DNA from: SCTD01 sp963784675 | GTDB taxonomy: Bacteria > Actinomycetota > Actinomycetes > Mycobacteriales > SCTD01 | DNA length: 64,000 nt | NCBI GenBank assembly: GCA_963784675.1 | Contig: CAWASE010000019.1 | Span: forward strand, 434,001 to 498,000 | Direction of reading: 5' to 3' | In this document: positions 1 through 8,585 of the stretch, piece by piece | How the letters are laid out: each line of letters opens with the position of its first letter | Position numbering within the stretch: the first letter of the stretch is position 1 | Notes under the pieces: generated by a model | What the model was told of the DNA's origin: nothing | What the model saw: the letters and a program-made list of their open reading frames with translations, nothing else | The model's database searches: none | Made by a program: the position numbers and the translations under genes

Positions 1-293
1 GGGTCGATCGGCTCGAGCTCGAGCCAGTCCTCGAGCTTCTCGCCGACGCAGTCCAGGGCGTCGGCGATGAGGTCGGGCATCGTCAGGACGGTCGGGCCGG
101 TGTCGAAGCGATAGCTCCCGCCGCCGCCGGGGGCGGCGACCTCGAGCAGCCCGTTGCGTCCGCCGGGCACGTCCTCGCGCTCCAGGACGGTGACCTCGCG
201 ACCCGCTCCGGCCAGCCGCAGCGCGGCCGACAGACCGGCGAGCCCGGCTCCGACGATCACGACGCGGTCGGTGCGGCCGGGCACTGTCCTCAT
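1..293 (-). CDS. crtI: phytoene desaturase (CrtI family), N-terminal part, runs off the left edge
   Basis: The 97 visible residues begin with a dinucleotide-binding loop, VVIVGAGLAGLSAALRLA, followed by the acidic end of the second strand (TVLERE) and PGGRNG, the FAD/NAD-binding start of flavin amine oxidase/desaturase proteins. The following FDTGPTVLTMPDLI is typical of bacterial phytoene desaturases, which desaturate phytoene in carotenoid synthesis. The ATG at 293 lies 6 nt after a TACGAT hexamer (300-305), pointing to a leaderless mRNA. The gene is divergent from the acylase at 347, and an isoprenyl diphosphate synthase lies 4 kb away. Another CrtI-like oxidoreductase is possible because the C-terminus is not visible. 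Confidence 0.8.
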   Translation of the reverse strand, partial: MRTVPGRTDRVVIVGAGLAGLSAALRLAGAGREVTVLEREDVPGGRNGLLEVAAPGGGGSYRFDTGPTVLTMPDLIADALDCVGEKLEDWLELEPID

Positions 294-299
294 GGGTCG

Positions 300-305
300 A
301 TCGTA
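300..305 (-). promoter_or_regulatory. putative -10 hexamer of a leaderless crtI promoter
   Basis: TACGAT on the minus strand is followed by CGACCC and then the ATG. The 6-nt gap places the expected transcription start on or next to the start codon. No convincing -35 hexamer is visible. Confidence 0.4.
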
Positions 306-346
306 GGTGCGCCCCGCCCGCGCCGCCGAACGGCGATGATGCTCTG

Positions 347-3202
347 GTGAACCGCTTCCTGCCCCTCGCCCTGGTGCCCCTGCTCGTGCTCGGGACGGCG
401 GCGCCGGCACTCGCCGCGGATGTTCCTCCGGCGCAGCCCATGCTCGTCGGGACGGCACTGGCGCCGGGCAACTCCGGGTTCTTCTCCGCGACCGGTCAGG
501 CCGCCGGGATGGCCTCGGGCGACCCTGGCGCCTACGGCGACAACGTCGACGACCAGCGCGAGATGTTCTGGGACGGTGACACCAAGGACGGCCGGTTCAA
601 GGCGCCTACCGGCACCCCGGAGACGCCTCGGGACGGCGTCCGCATCTACACCGACGCCAAGGGCGTGAAGGTCGTCTACGGCGACTCCTCCTTCGACACC
701 TGGTACGGCGCGGGATACGCGGCCGGCCAGCAGCGGCTGTTCCTGGCCGATGCCGTCCGCCGGCTCGGCCGCGGCACCTTCGCCGAGCTCGTCGGACCGA
801 GCGGGGTGCCGGCCGACGTCCAGGCCCGCACGCTGACCTACTCCCAGGCCGACTACGACGCGATGTTCGCCGCGCTGCCGGCCTCCTCGCGCGAGGTGGT
901 CGAGGGGTATGCGGCGGGCATCGACGCGTGGATCCAGCACGTGCGCGTGACGCCCACCGACCTGCCGGCCGAGTACGCGCTGCTGTCGTCGTTGCCCGCC
1001 GCGTGGACGGTCACCGACACGCTGGCGGCGGGGGTGCTCATCACCCGCACGGTCGCGAGCGCCGGCGGCGACGAGTTCCGCGAGGTCGAGACGTTGCGCA
1101 CCCTCGGCGGTGTGGCCGGGCTCGGCGCGTTCACCGACCTGCGCTGGCAGAGCGACACGAAGGCCACCGTCAGCGTCCCGCCGGAGGAAGGCTCCTTCGA
1201 CAACGCCGTGGTGCCGGCCGCCCAGCGCGCCGCCGTGCTGCGTGCCAGCGCCGCCTACGCCCTGGCGCTGCCGCCGGGGCTGGCCGACGGTCCCGGCACG
1301 GGCGCCTACCCCGCCCCGGCCGTGCCGACCGGCCTCGACCCGACCGGCGCGCTTCCCGTCGGGGCCGTCCCGACCGGCGGGGCCGTCCCGACCGGCGGGG
1401 CCGTCCCGACCGGCGGGGCCGTCCCGACCGGCGGGGCCGTCCCGACCGGCAGGGCCGTCCCGACCGGCAGTGCGGTCGCGACGGCGGCCGCGACGCCCGG
1501 CCTGCCGCTGCCGGCTGCCCGGGCCGTCCAGAGCCTGGTCGACTACGGCAACAACCTGCACGGCGGTTCCTACGCTTTCGCCGTGGCACCCGAGCGCACC
1601 TCGACGGGCGCGGCGATGCTCGTCAGCGGACCGCAGCTCGGTTACTCCTACCCCACGCAGCTGTGGGAGATCGAGGTCCACGGCGGCGGCTACGACGCGC
1701 GCGGTTCCACCGTCCCGGGCCTGCCGACGGTCGGCATCGGCTACGGCAAGCGCGTCGCGTGGGGTCTGACGACGGGCAACAGCAAGACGATCGACAGCTT
1801 CATCGAGACCACGCGCACGCAGGGCGGGGTGCTGCAGTACCGGCACCGCGGGGTCTGGAAGGACGCCGACTGCCGCACCGAGACCGTGCGCTACCGCGCT
1901 GCCCAGCGCGGCGTGCCGGTCGGCCCACCGGTGCTGGCCGAGGACGTGCAGGTGTGCCGCACCGTCCACGGGCCGATCGTCGCGCAGGTCGGCGACCAGG
2001 CCAGGTCCGTGCAGTACGCGATGTACCGGCGCGAGCTGGAGACGGTCACCGGCATCCTGGGCTGGAACCGGGCCGACGACCTCGCGCAGTTCGAGGCGGC
2101 GATGAAGCTGGTCACCTGGAACGAGAACACCGTCTACGCCGACGCCGACGGCCGCATCGCCTACTGGCACCCGGGGCTGTTCCCGGTGCGCAGCGCCCGC
2201 TGGGACTCGCGCTTCCCGGCGCCCGGCACCGGCGAGTACGACCGGACCGGCTTCGTCCCCTTCGCCCGGATGCCGCACGCTGTCGACCCGAAGGTCGGCT
2301 ACCTGACGACCTGGAACAACAAGCCGGCGACGGGCTGGATCGACGAGTTCCTCGAGCCGGCCTCCAGCCGCTCCGCCGGCCGGGCCAACCGGGTGCAGGT
2401 CGTGCAGAGGCTGCTCGCCGGTCAGCCACGGCTGACGCCGGCAGGGCTGCGGGCCACCGAGTACCGGCTCGGCACCGTCGATCAGCGGGCACCGGAGTTC
2501 CTGCCGCTGCTGACGGCGCAGACCGGCGCGACGGCGGCGCAGCGGCAGGCCCTGACGCTGCTGAGGGCCTGGGACGGCACCGCCTACGGTCCGAGGGCCG
2601 GCACGTCCGCGGGGGACTACACCGACGAGAGCGTCACCGACGGTCCTGCGCCGACCCTGTTCCGCCGGTACATGAACGACCTGCGCGACGTCGTGCTGGC
2701 CTCGCTGCCTGCTGCCACGGTGAAGGAGTCGGACTTCGTCGCCTCGCACGTGTTCGACGCCTCACCGGCCGACAACCTGGTGCTGCGGGTGCTGAACCCG
2801 TCGGCGTCGTCGTTGACGCCCTCGCGCAGCTATCTCGGCGGCCGGACGGCGGGGCAGGCGATGCTGGCGGCCCTGGACCGCACGCTCGCTTCCCTGACCA
2901 CCGACTTCGGCACCGACCCGGCAGCGTGGCGCGACCCGCACCCCAGGCGCGCGATCGACTCGCTGACCGGCGTCATCGGACCGTCGCTGACGATGCCCTA
3001 CCAGGACCGCGGCTCCTGGCTGCACGTCATCTCCTTCACGCAGCGGGTCGTCGCGCTGCCGGTCGCGGCGACGCCCGCCCGCCCGACGGCGACCGGTTCG
3101 CTGCCTGCGACAGGGGCCTCGCTCGCGCCACCGCTGCTGGCGGTGCTGCTGCTCGGGACAGCGCTGCTGGGACGGCGTCGAGGCAGAGTGGCCCGCCGGT
3201 AG
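347..3202 (+). CDS. penicillin acylase family (S45) N-terminal nucleophile hydrolase, secreted, LPXTG wall-anchored
   Basis: The 951-residue protein starts with a Sec signal peptide (hydrophobic LALVPLLVLG, then APALA-A) and ends with LPATG, a hydrophobic stretch and RRRGRVARR, a sortase signal, so it should be attached to the wall. The body matches the penicillin/acyl-homoserine-lactone acylase family. An alpha chain is followed by HGGSYAFAV, where Ser408 is the expected new N-terminus of the beta chain, and then by STGAAMLVSGPQLG and GLTTGNSKTIDSF. Family members cleave amide bonds of acylated substrates after autocatalytic processing; the substrate here is unknown. Residues 339-374 are six tandem GAVPTG units, just ahead of the processing site. 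The start is a GTG. Confidence 0.88.
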   Translation: MNRFLPLALVPLLVLGTAAPALAADVPPAQPMLVGTALAPGNSGFFSATGQAAGMASGDPGAYGDNVDDQREMFWDGDTKDGRFKAPTGTPETPRDGVRIYTDAKGVKVVYGDSSFDTWYGAGYAAGQQRLFLADAVRRLGRGTFAELVGPSGVPADVQARTLTYSQADYDAMFAALPASSREVVEGYAAGIDAWIQHVRVTPTDLPAEYALLSSLPAAWTVTDTLAAGVLITRTVASAGGDEFREVETLRTLGGVAGLGAFTDLRWQSDTKATVSVPPEEGSFDNAVVPAAQRAAVLRASAAYALALPPGLADGPGTGAYPAPAVPTGLDPTGALPVGAVPTGGAVPTGGAVPTGGAVPTGGAVPTGRAVPTGSAVATAAATPGLPLPAARAVQSLVDYGNNLHGGSYAFAVAPERTSTGAAMLVSGPQLGYSYPTQLWEIEVHGGGYDARGSTVPGLPTVGIGYGKRVAWGLTTGNSKTIDSFIETTRTQGGVLQYRHRGVWKDADCRTETVRYRAAQRGVPVGPPVLAEDVQVCRTVHGPIVAQVGDQARSVQYAMYRRELETVTGILGWNRADDLAQFEAAMKLVTWNENTVYADADGRIAYWHPGLFPVRSARWDSRFPAPGTGEYDRTGFVPFARMPHAVDPKVGYLTTWNNKPATGWIDEFLEPASSRSAGRANRVQVVQRLLAGQPRLTPAGLRATEYRLGTVDQRAPEFLPLLTAQTGATAAQRQALTLLRAWDGTAYGPRAGTSAGDYTDESVTDGPAPTLFRRYMNDLRDVVLASLPAATVKESDFVASHVFDASPADNLVLRVLNPSASSLTPSRSYLGGRTAGQAMLAALDRTLASLTTDFGTDPAAWRDPHPRRAIDSLTGVIGPSLTMPYQDRGSWLHVISFTQRVVALPVAATPARPTATGSLPATGASLAPPLLAVLLLGTALLGRRRGRVARR
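1361..1468 (+). repeat. 18-bp in-frame tandem repeat, 6 copies, inside the acylase gene
   Basis: The unit is GGGGCCGTCCCGACCGGC. Five copies are identical and the sixth differs at its first base. Each encodes GAVPTG. Less perfect copies (PTGLDPTGALPV before, GSAVATAA after) flank the array. It lies in the presumed spacer between the alpha and beta chains. Confidence 0.97.
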
Positions 3203-3238
3203 TCGGGTGAGACGCCGCCTACGTCGGGCAGCTCTCGG

Positions 3239-4258
3239 TCACACCTGGGTGAGGATCTCCACGCCGTCGTCGGTGACCAGCAGCGTGTGCTCGAACTGCG
3301 CCGTGCGCGAGCGGTCGACGGTGACGGCCGTCCAGCCGTCGTCCCACATCTCGTGGTGCCAGTCGCCGATGGTGATCATCGGCTCGATGGTGAACGTCAT
3401 CCCCGGGCGAATCTCGGTGCGGGCGTCCGGGTTGTCGTAGTGGTAGACCTGCGGATCGCTGTGGAAGCTGCGCCCCACGCCGTGGCCGACGAACGCGCGC
3501 ACGACGCCGTACCCGCGGCTCTCGGCGTGCTCCTGGATGGCCTTGCCGATGTGCCGGATCCGGTTGCCGGGCTTCACCTGCGCGATGCCGGCCTCCAGGC
3601 AGGCGCGGGTGACCTCGACGAGGTCGCGGCTGGCGTCGTCGACGTCGCCGACGCAGAACGTGGCGTTGGTGTCGCCGTGCACGCCGTCGAGATAGATGGT
3701 GACGTCGCAGTTGACGATGTCGCCGTCCTTGAGCACCGTCGAGTCGGGGATGCCGTGGCAGATGACCTCGTTGACGCTGGTGCACAGCGACTTCGGGTAC
3801 GGCGTGCCCGAGCCGCCGTAACCCAGCGGTGACGGGTAGCCGCCGCGGGCGATGCAGCCGTCGTGCGCGATCCGGTCCAGCTCGTCGGTGGTGACGCCTG
3901 GACGCACGGCCGCGCCGACCTCCGCGAGGATCTCGGCGGCGGCCCGGCCGGCGAGGCGCATCCGGGCGATCGTGTCGGCGTCCTTGGGAGCGGAAGTGTC
4001 GCGGTGCTGCGGACGGCCGCGGCGGTCGAGGGCGTAGTCGGGGCGGGGGATGTGCGCAGGCACCTCTCGCCGCGGTGACTGCTTGCCCGGCTTGACCCAC
4101 GACGCTGAGAGCCGTTCCTGCTCCTCGCGCCGGGCCTGCTCGGCGGCCGCGCGCTCAGGGTCGAGGTCGGCGAGGCGGTGGCAGCGCTTGTAGCGACGGC
4201 CGCTGCCGCACCAGCAGGACTCGTTGGCGGTCATCGTCGGGGCGGTCACCCGGCTCAC
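3239..4258 (-). CDS. map: type I methionine aminopeptidase with N-terminal SEC-C zinc motif
   Basis: The enzyme removes the initiator methionine from nascent proteins. The five metal ligands are visible in order: Asp in NCDVTIYLDG, Asp in GDTNATF, His in GHGVGRSFH, Glu in FTIEPM and Glu in QFEHTLL. The N-terminus carries a SEC-C motif (CWCGSGRRYKRCH, from about residue 14), as found on ribosome-associated or SecA-type zinc modules, followed by a charged linker. The GTG at 4258 gives 339 residues; an in-frame ATG at 4234 directly before the zinc motif is an alternative. It converges on the acylase gene and is followed upstream by the prenyl synthase in the same direction. Confidence 0.95.
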   Translation of the reverse strand: MSRVTAPTMTANESCWCGSGRRYKRCHRLADLDPERAAAEQARREEQERLSASWVKPGKQSPRREVPAHIPRPDYALDRRGRPQHRDTSAPKDADTIARMRLAGRAAAEILAEVGAAVRPGVTTDELDRIAHDGCIARGGYPSPLGYGGSGTPYPKSLCTSVNEVICHGIPDSTVLKDGDIVNCDVTIYLDGVHGDTNATFCVGDVDDASRDLVEVTRACLEAGIAQVKPGNRIRHIGKAIQEHAESRGYGVVRAFVGHGVGRSFHSDPQVYHYDNPDARTEIRPGMTFTIEPMITIGDWHHEMWDDGWTAVTVDRSRTAQFEHTLLVTDDGVEILTQV

Positions 4259-4301
4259 GGTAGTCCGGCGATGCGTGCTGCGCGAGTGCTGCCGGCGCTG
4301 C

Positions 4302-5369
4302 TCAGACGGTGCGCGAGGTTGCTGCGGCGGCCAGCCCGGCCAGCACGGAACGGGCCTCGTCGTCGATCGGGGCCTGCTCCAGCGCCTGCAGAGAAGACTG
4401 CAACAGCTGCTCGATCAGCTGCTCCACCCGTGTCAGCGCGCCGGTCCCCTCCAGCACGGCGCGCAGCTGCGCGACGCCGTCGGCGCTCAGGTGCGGGTCG
4501 CCCAGGTGCTTGCGGACGACCCCTGCCTGCGCGGGGGTCGCGGTCTCGAGCGCCATCGCGACGAGCACGGTGCGCTTGCCCTCGCGCAGGTCGTCGCCGG
4601 CGGGCTTGCCAGTGACCGACGGGTCGCCGAACACGCCCAGGACGTCATCGCGCAGCTGGAACGCCTCGCCGAGCGGCAGCCCGTAGCCGGAGTAGCCGGC
4701 CAGCACGTCCGGACCGGCGCCGGCGAGCACGGCACCCAGGTGCAACGGCTTCTCGATCGTGTACTTGGCGCTCTTGTAGCGGGCCACCCGCAGCGCCCGT
4801 TCGACGCTGCCGCCACCCCGCGCCTGCTCGAGCAGGTCCAGGTACTGACCGCCCATGAGCTCGGTGCGCATCTCGTCGAAGACGCGGTGACCGGTGAGCA
4901 GGGCCTCGGCCGGCAGGCCGCTCGTGCTGAGCATCTCGTCCGACCACGCCAGGCACAGGTCACCGAGCAGCACGGCGGCCCCCATGCCGAACGCCTCCGG
5001 GTCGCCGACCCAGGACTCGCTGCGGTGCAGGCTGGCGAAGCGTCGGTGGACGGCGGGCAGGCCGCGCCGGGTGTCGCTGCCGTCCATGACGTCGTCGTGG
5101 ATGAGCGCGCAGGCCTGGAACAGCTCGAGAGCAGCGGCAGCCGTGACGATCTGTTCGCCGTCCAGGCCGCCCGCCCCGCGAAAGCCCCAGTAGCAGAAGG
5201 CCGGGCGCAGCCGCTTGCCGCCGGCGATGAGGTCGGTGAGGGCGTCGGTGAGGGGGCCGAGCTCTTCGCTGATCGCGTCCAGGGCCGGCAGCTGCCCGGT
5301 GACGAACTCCGACAGAGCCTTCTGCACCCGTTGGCGGAGGTCGTCACGGTCCAGCGGGCTGACGTCCAT
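4302..5369 (-). CDS. idsA: polyprenyl (geranylgeranyl/farnesyl) diphosphate synthase
   Basis: The 355-residue protein contains both aspartate-rich regions of trans-isoprenyl diphosphate synthases: HDDVMDGSDTRRG (first DDxxD) and QLRDDVLGVFGD (second), plus GGKRLRP near the N-terminus. Such enzymes extend allylic diphosphates with IPP, giving GGPP or a similar product for carotenoids, quinones or other lipids. A phytoene desaturase 4 kb to the left makes a carotenoid role plausible. The ATG at 5369 is preceded by TACGCT at an 8-nt distance, so the mRNA may be leaderless. Chain length cannot be read with certainty. Confidence 0.88.
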   Translation of the reverse strand: MDVSPLDRDDLRQRVQKALSEFVTGQLPALDAISEELGPLTDALTDLIAGGKRLRPAFCYWGFRGAGGLDGEQIVTAAAALELFQACALIHDDVMDGSDTRRGLPAVHRRFASLHRSESWVGDPEAFGMGAAVLLGDLCLAWSDEMLSTSGLPAEALLTGHRVFDEMRTELMGGQYLDLLEQARGGGSVERALRVARYKSAKYTIEKPLHLGAVLAGAGPDVLAGYSGYGLPLGEAFQLRDDVLGVFGDPSVTGKPAGDDLREGKRTVLVAMALETATPAQAGVVRKHLGDPHLSADGVAQLRAVLEGTGALTRVEQLIEQLLQSSLQALEQAPIDDEARSVLAGLAAAATSRTV

Positions 5370-5377
5370 GAGGCGGC

Positions 5378-5430
5378 AGCGTACGACCTGCTCCGCGAGG
5401 CAGGGGCGAGGACGTGCCCGCGGCTAATCT
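5378..5430. promoter_or_regulatory. divergent leaderless promoters of idsA and metF
   Basis: On the minus strand TACGCT (5378-5383) lies 8 nt before the idsA ATG. On the plus strand TAATCT (5425-5430) lies 6 nt before the metF GTG. Neither gene has a Shine-Dalgarno sequence at the usual distance. Confidence 0.5.
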
Positions 5431-5436
5431 GGGGAC

Positions 5437-6348
5437 GTGGCCACCCGGACGATCAAGGACATGCTCGCGACGGGAGAGCGGCTGTTCTCCTTCGAGTTCT
5501 TCCCGGCCAAGACGCCCGACGGCGAGCGGACGCTGTGGCAGGCCATCCGTGAGCTGGAGTCGCTGCGGCCGAACTTCGTCTCGGTCACCTACGGCGCCGG
5601 CGGCTCGACGCGCGAAGGCACGATCCGGATGACGGAGCGGATCGCCTCCGACACGACGCTGGAGCCCCTGGCGCACCTGACCGCGGTCAACCACTCGGTG
5701 TCGGACCTACGGCGCATCATCGGCTCGCTCGCGGCGGCGGGGGTCGGGAACGTGCTGGCCCTGCGCGGCGACCCGCCCGGCAGCGACCCGCAGGCGGAGT
5801 GGGTCCGGCACGAGCAGGGGGTCGAGTACGCGGCCGAGCTCGTCGAGCTGGTGAAGGCGTCCGGAGAGTTCTGCGTGGGGGTCGCCGCCTTCCCGGAGAA
5901 GCACCCGCGCTCGCCGGACCTGGACAGCGACGTCGAGCGCTTCGTGGCCAAGTGCCGGGCCGGCGCGGACTTCGCGATCACGCAGATGTTCTTCCGGCCC
6001 GAGGACTACCTGCGGCTGCGCGACCGGGTCGCGGCGAGCGGCTGCGACGTCCCGATCATCCCGGGGGTCATGCCGGTCACGAACCTCAAGCAGATCGAGC
6101 GGATGACGCAGCTGATGGGTTCGGAGTTCCCGCCCGAGCTCGCCGCCGAGCTACGCGCCGTCGAGCACGACGCCGAAGCCGTCCGCGAGGTGGGCGTCGC
6201 GGCGGCCACCGACATGTGTGCGCGGCTGCTGGCCGAGGGCGCGCCGGGGCTGCACTTCATCACGCTGAACCGTTCGACGGCCACCCGCGAGGTGTGGGGC
6301 CGGCTCGGACTCACCGCGAGCACGGCGCCGGTCCGGGCCTCGGCATGA
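5437..6348 (+). CDS. metF: 5,10-methylenetetrahydrofolate reductase
   Basis: This 303-residue flavoprotein reduces methylene-THF to methyl-THF for methionine synthesis. Diagnostic segments are FSFEFFPAKTPDGE at the N-terminus with the catalytic Glu, FVSVTYGAGGSTREGT, HLTAVNHS, LALRGDPP and ADFAITQMFF. The GTG start follows the TAATCT hexamer by 6 nt. The stop codon overlaps the ATG of the next gene (ATGA), so the two are probably translated together. Length and motif order are normal for the family. Confidence 0.95.
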   Translation: MATRTIKDMLATGERLFSFEFFPAKTPDGERTLWQAIRELESLRPNFVSVTYGAGGSTREGTIRMTERIASDTTLEPLAHLTAVNHSVSDLRRIIGSLAAAGVGNVLALRGDPPGSDPQAEWVRHEQGVEYAAELVELVKASGEFCVGVAAFPEKHPRSPDLDSDVERFVAKCRAGADFAITQMFFRPEDYLRLRDRVAASGCDVPIIPGVMPVTNLKQIERMTQLMGSEFPPELAAELRAVEHDAEAVREVGVAAATDMCARLLAEGAPGLHFITLNRSTATREVWGRLGLTASTAPVRASA

Positions 6349-7118
6349 TCGGCGTGCTGGTCCTGGTGGTCGCGGGGCTGGCGCTGGTCGTGCTCGGCCT
6401 GGCGACGGCGCGCCGGCCGGTGCACGAGATTCCGGACCGGGACGGTTACTTCGACCGCTGGTCGGTACTGCACGGCGGCTACGACCCGCGCACGGGGAAC
6501 CCGTGGCTGCGCGGCTGGCTGACGCTCGTCTACACGATCGCCCGGCCGTTGGCCCGCCGCGGCGTGCAGCCGGATGTGCTGACGATCAGCTCGATCTGGC
6601 TGGCCGGAGCGGTCTTCGTGCCGGCCCAGATCGGCGGTCGATGGGCGATCCTGGCCGGCTGGACGCTGGTGGCGAGCGGCCTGTTCGACACCCTCGACGG
6701 TTGCGTCGCTGCGCTGGAGGAGCGGTCGACGAAGTGGGGCTACGTGCTCGACTCGGCCGTCGACCGCATCAACGACGCGGTCTACCTGGCCGCCGTCGTG
6801 TCGGTCGGCGCGCCGCTGGAGCTGGCGATCGGCTGCGGGTTCCTGTTCTTCTTCATGGAGTACGTCCGCGCCCGGGCCGGTAACGCCGGCGGCGACGAGG
6901 TCGGCCGGATCACGCTCGCGGAGCGGCCGAACCGGGTCATCTTCCTGTCTGCGTCGATCCACTTCGGCGGGGTGTTCCTGGCCCACCGCGAGCTGGTGGC
7001 CACCACCGGCATGGCGATCATCACGGCGATGACGCTGTTCGCAGTCGTCCAGCTGCTGATCGCGATCCGGCGTCAGCTGCTGGCCCTCCCGACGGAGGAG
7101 TCCGCGCCGGCGGCGTGA
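6345..7118 (+). CDS. CDP-alcohol phosphatidyltransferase family membrane protein
   Basis: The 257-residue membrane protein carries a CDP-alcohol phosphotransferase motif, LFDTLDGCVAALEERSTKWG followed by YVLDSAVDR, supplying the four aspartates that bind two metals. The conserved Arg of DGxxAR is replaced by Ala (DGCVAA), a change I also associate with a subfamily of unassigned actinobacterial members, so the acceptor alcohol should not be assumed to be glycerol phosphate or inositol. An N-terminal helix precedes the catalytic bundle, and further hydrophobic segments follow (GCGFLFFFM, AIITAMTLFAVVQLL). The start overlaps the metF stop. Confidence 0.8.
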   Translation: MIGVLVLVVAGLALVVLGLATARRPVHEIPDRDGYFDRWSVLHGGYDPRTGNPWLRGWLTLVYTIARPLARRGVQPDVLTISSIWLAGAVFVPAQIGGRWAILAGWTLVASGLFDTLDGCVAALEERSTKWGYVLDSAVDRINDAVYLAAVVSVGAPLELAIGCGFLFFFMEYVRARAGNAGGDEVGRITLAERPNRVIFLSASIHFGGVFLAHRELVATTGMAIITAMTLFAVVQLLIAIRRQLLALPTEESAPAA

Positions 7119-7268
7119 AGCGGACCCGCTGTGCCGTAGCCGCCCGCACCGGTCGCGGGCGTCGCCGTGGGTGCGGGCTGGGGCGGCTGCTTCGAACTGG
7201 CCTGTGGAGAACTCGCACGCGGGCGATGCGTCGGCCACAGTGCCGCGCATGGACGAGCGGACCGGCCG

Positions 7269-8585
7269 ATGACGCGGCCCTGCGACTGGGACGTGCTGGC
7301 GCTCGAGCGGGATCCGACGCCGGGTGATCCTGGCGCTGTCGCCGTGCTGGCCACGCAGCTGCACGGTGTCGCCCGGGACGCCGCCGGGGCGCAGCGGCAG
7401 GTGGCTGGACTGGCTGCAGAGGGGCCGGTGCGGTCCTGGCTCGGAGCGTCCGCCGAGGTGTTCCGCGGAGCGCTCGAGGAGTTCCCGTCGCAGCTGGGGG
7501 TGCTGGCGACGTCGTACCGCACCGCGGGGGAGGCGCTCGGGACCCTTTCGAGGCGGCTGGACCGTGCGCAGGAGCAGGCCGACGACGCCTTGGCACGGGG
7601 CCGGGTCGCCCGCGCCGAGCTCGACAGCCTGAGCGGGCAGCTGTCGTGGGCCACGGCGGTGGCCGTGGCGTCCGATCGCGAGGCGGGGCGGCTCGCCGAC
7701 GCGCCTGATCCGGACCAGGTGCGCGCCGCGGTGCGCAACGCGCGCGCGGCGGCGGACCGGGTTGCCCGGCTGGCGGACGCGCGGGCAGACGCGCAGGGCC
7801 GGCTGGAAGCCGCCCGGCGCCTGGCCCTGGACGCCGGCGTGCTCCGGGAGCGAGCGGACCGGACCGCTGCCCGCGTCCTGCTCGAGGCGGGCGACGGCGC
7901 GCTGCCGCACGGGTCGGTGTGGGACGGGCTGCGCCGCGCGGCCGAGGTGGCCTGGCAGGTCACGGTGGTCGTCGCCACGGCGGTTGCCGCGGTGGCGGCG
8001 ATCGTCGCGCTGTTCGTCGGCGGGCTCGCCGTGGTCGTCGTGCTGCTGGTCGCCGGCGTCGTCCTGCTCGTCGATGCGCTGCTGCGCTGGTCCCGGGGGG
8101 CGGGGGCCTGGTGGGAGGTGCTGGTCGCCGGCCTGGCGGTCATCCCCGGCGGCCGGCTGCTGCAGGTCATCGGTCGCCTGACGGGTCTGCCGCGGGCCGG
8201 CCGAGCGGTGTGGACCGGCGCCTCGACGGTGCCCGGGGTGCTGGGACGGATGGCGCGCGCGGTGCGTGCCGGAGCGGGACGGGCGGCTGGTTGGCTCGCC
8301 GCCCCGTTGCAGCGGGGGTCGCGCGCGAGCAGGACCCGCGCGCTGACGCCGGAGGAGGCCCGGTCCGTCCGCAGCCTCGACCGGCAAGCGGAAGCGCACC
8401 GCGCCAAGCTTGCCGCCTACCGGGCGGACCCGGCCGCCTTCGACCACCGGGGGTTGCTGGCGTCGGCGGCGAACGACGAGGTGCGTGCCAGGATCGTGGC
8501 CGGCCGAGTCCGGCACCTGGAGAACGAGATCGCGACCTTCCAGAAGAACCTCGACAAGATTCGGAGACCGACCCATGACCGATGA
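7269..8585 (+). CDS. probable type VII-secreted polymorphic toxin
   Basis: The 438-residue protein has three parts. Residues about 8-120 (ERDPTPGDPGAV, WLGASAEVFR with Trp57-x-Gly, then SYRTAGEALGTLSRRLDRAQEQA) resemble the helical WXG-type secretion domain of actinobacterial T7SS effectors. A long hydrophobic segment spans about 225-273. The last 80 residues (HRAKLAAYRADPAAFDHRG, IVAGRVRHLENEIATFQKNLDKI) match a pattern I recall from C-termini of polymorphic toxins in Rhs and CDI proteins; the biochemical activity is not assignable here. The ATG at 7269 fits the family N-terminus. The stop overlaps the next gene by 11 bp, as toxin-immunity pairs often do. No secretion machinery is in the window. 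Confidence 0.6.
   Translation: MTRPCDWDVLALERDPTPGDPGAVAVLATQLHGVARDAAGAQRQVAGLAAEGPVRSWLGASAEVFRGALEEFPSQLGVLATSYRTAGEALGTLSRRLDRAQEQADDALARGRVARAELDSLSGQLSWATAVAVASDREAGRLADAPDPDQVRAAVRNARAAADRVARLADARADAQGRLEAARRLALDAGVLRERADRTAARVLLEAGDGALPHGSVWDGLRRAAEVAWQVTVVVATAVAAVAAIVALFVGGLAVVVVLLVAGVVLLVDALLRWSRGAGAWWEVLVAGLAVIPGGRLLQVIGRLTGLPRAGRAVWTGASTVPGVLGRMARAVRAGAGRAAGWLAAPLQRGSRASRTRALTPEEARSVRSLDRQAEAHRAKLAAYRADPAAFDHRGLLASAANDEVRARIVAGRVRHLENEIATFQKNLDKIRRPTHDR

Noticed and set aside
1361..1468. CRISPR-like array
   Set aside because: The units are contiguous without spacers, in frame, and encode GAVPTG inside a clear protein.
290..2749. An 819-codon antisense open frame opposite the acylase gene
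   Set aside because: It is a mirror of high third-position GC. It reads as Arg/Gly/Ala-rich sequence with no motif, while the plus strand has a full acylase. The same holds for long antisense frames opposite dnaE, sucB and lpd.
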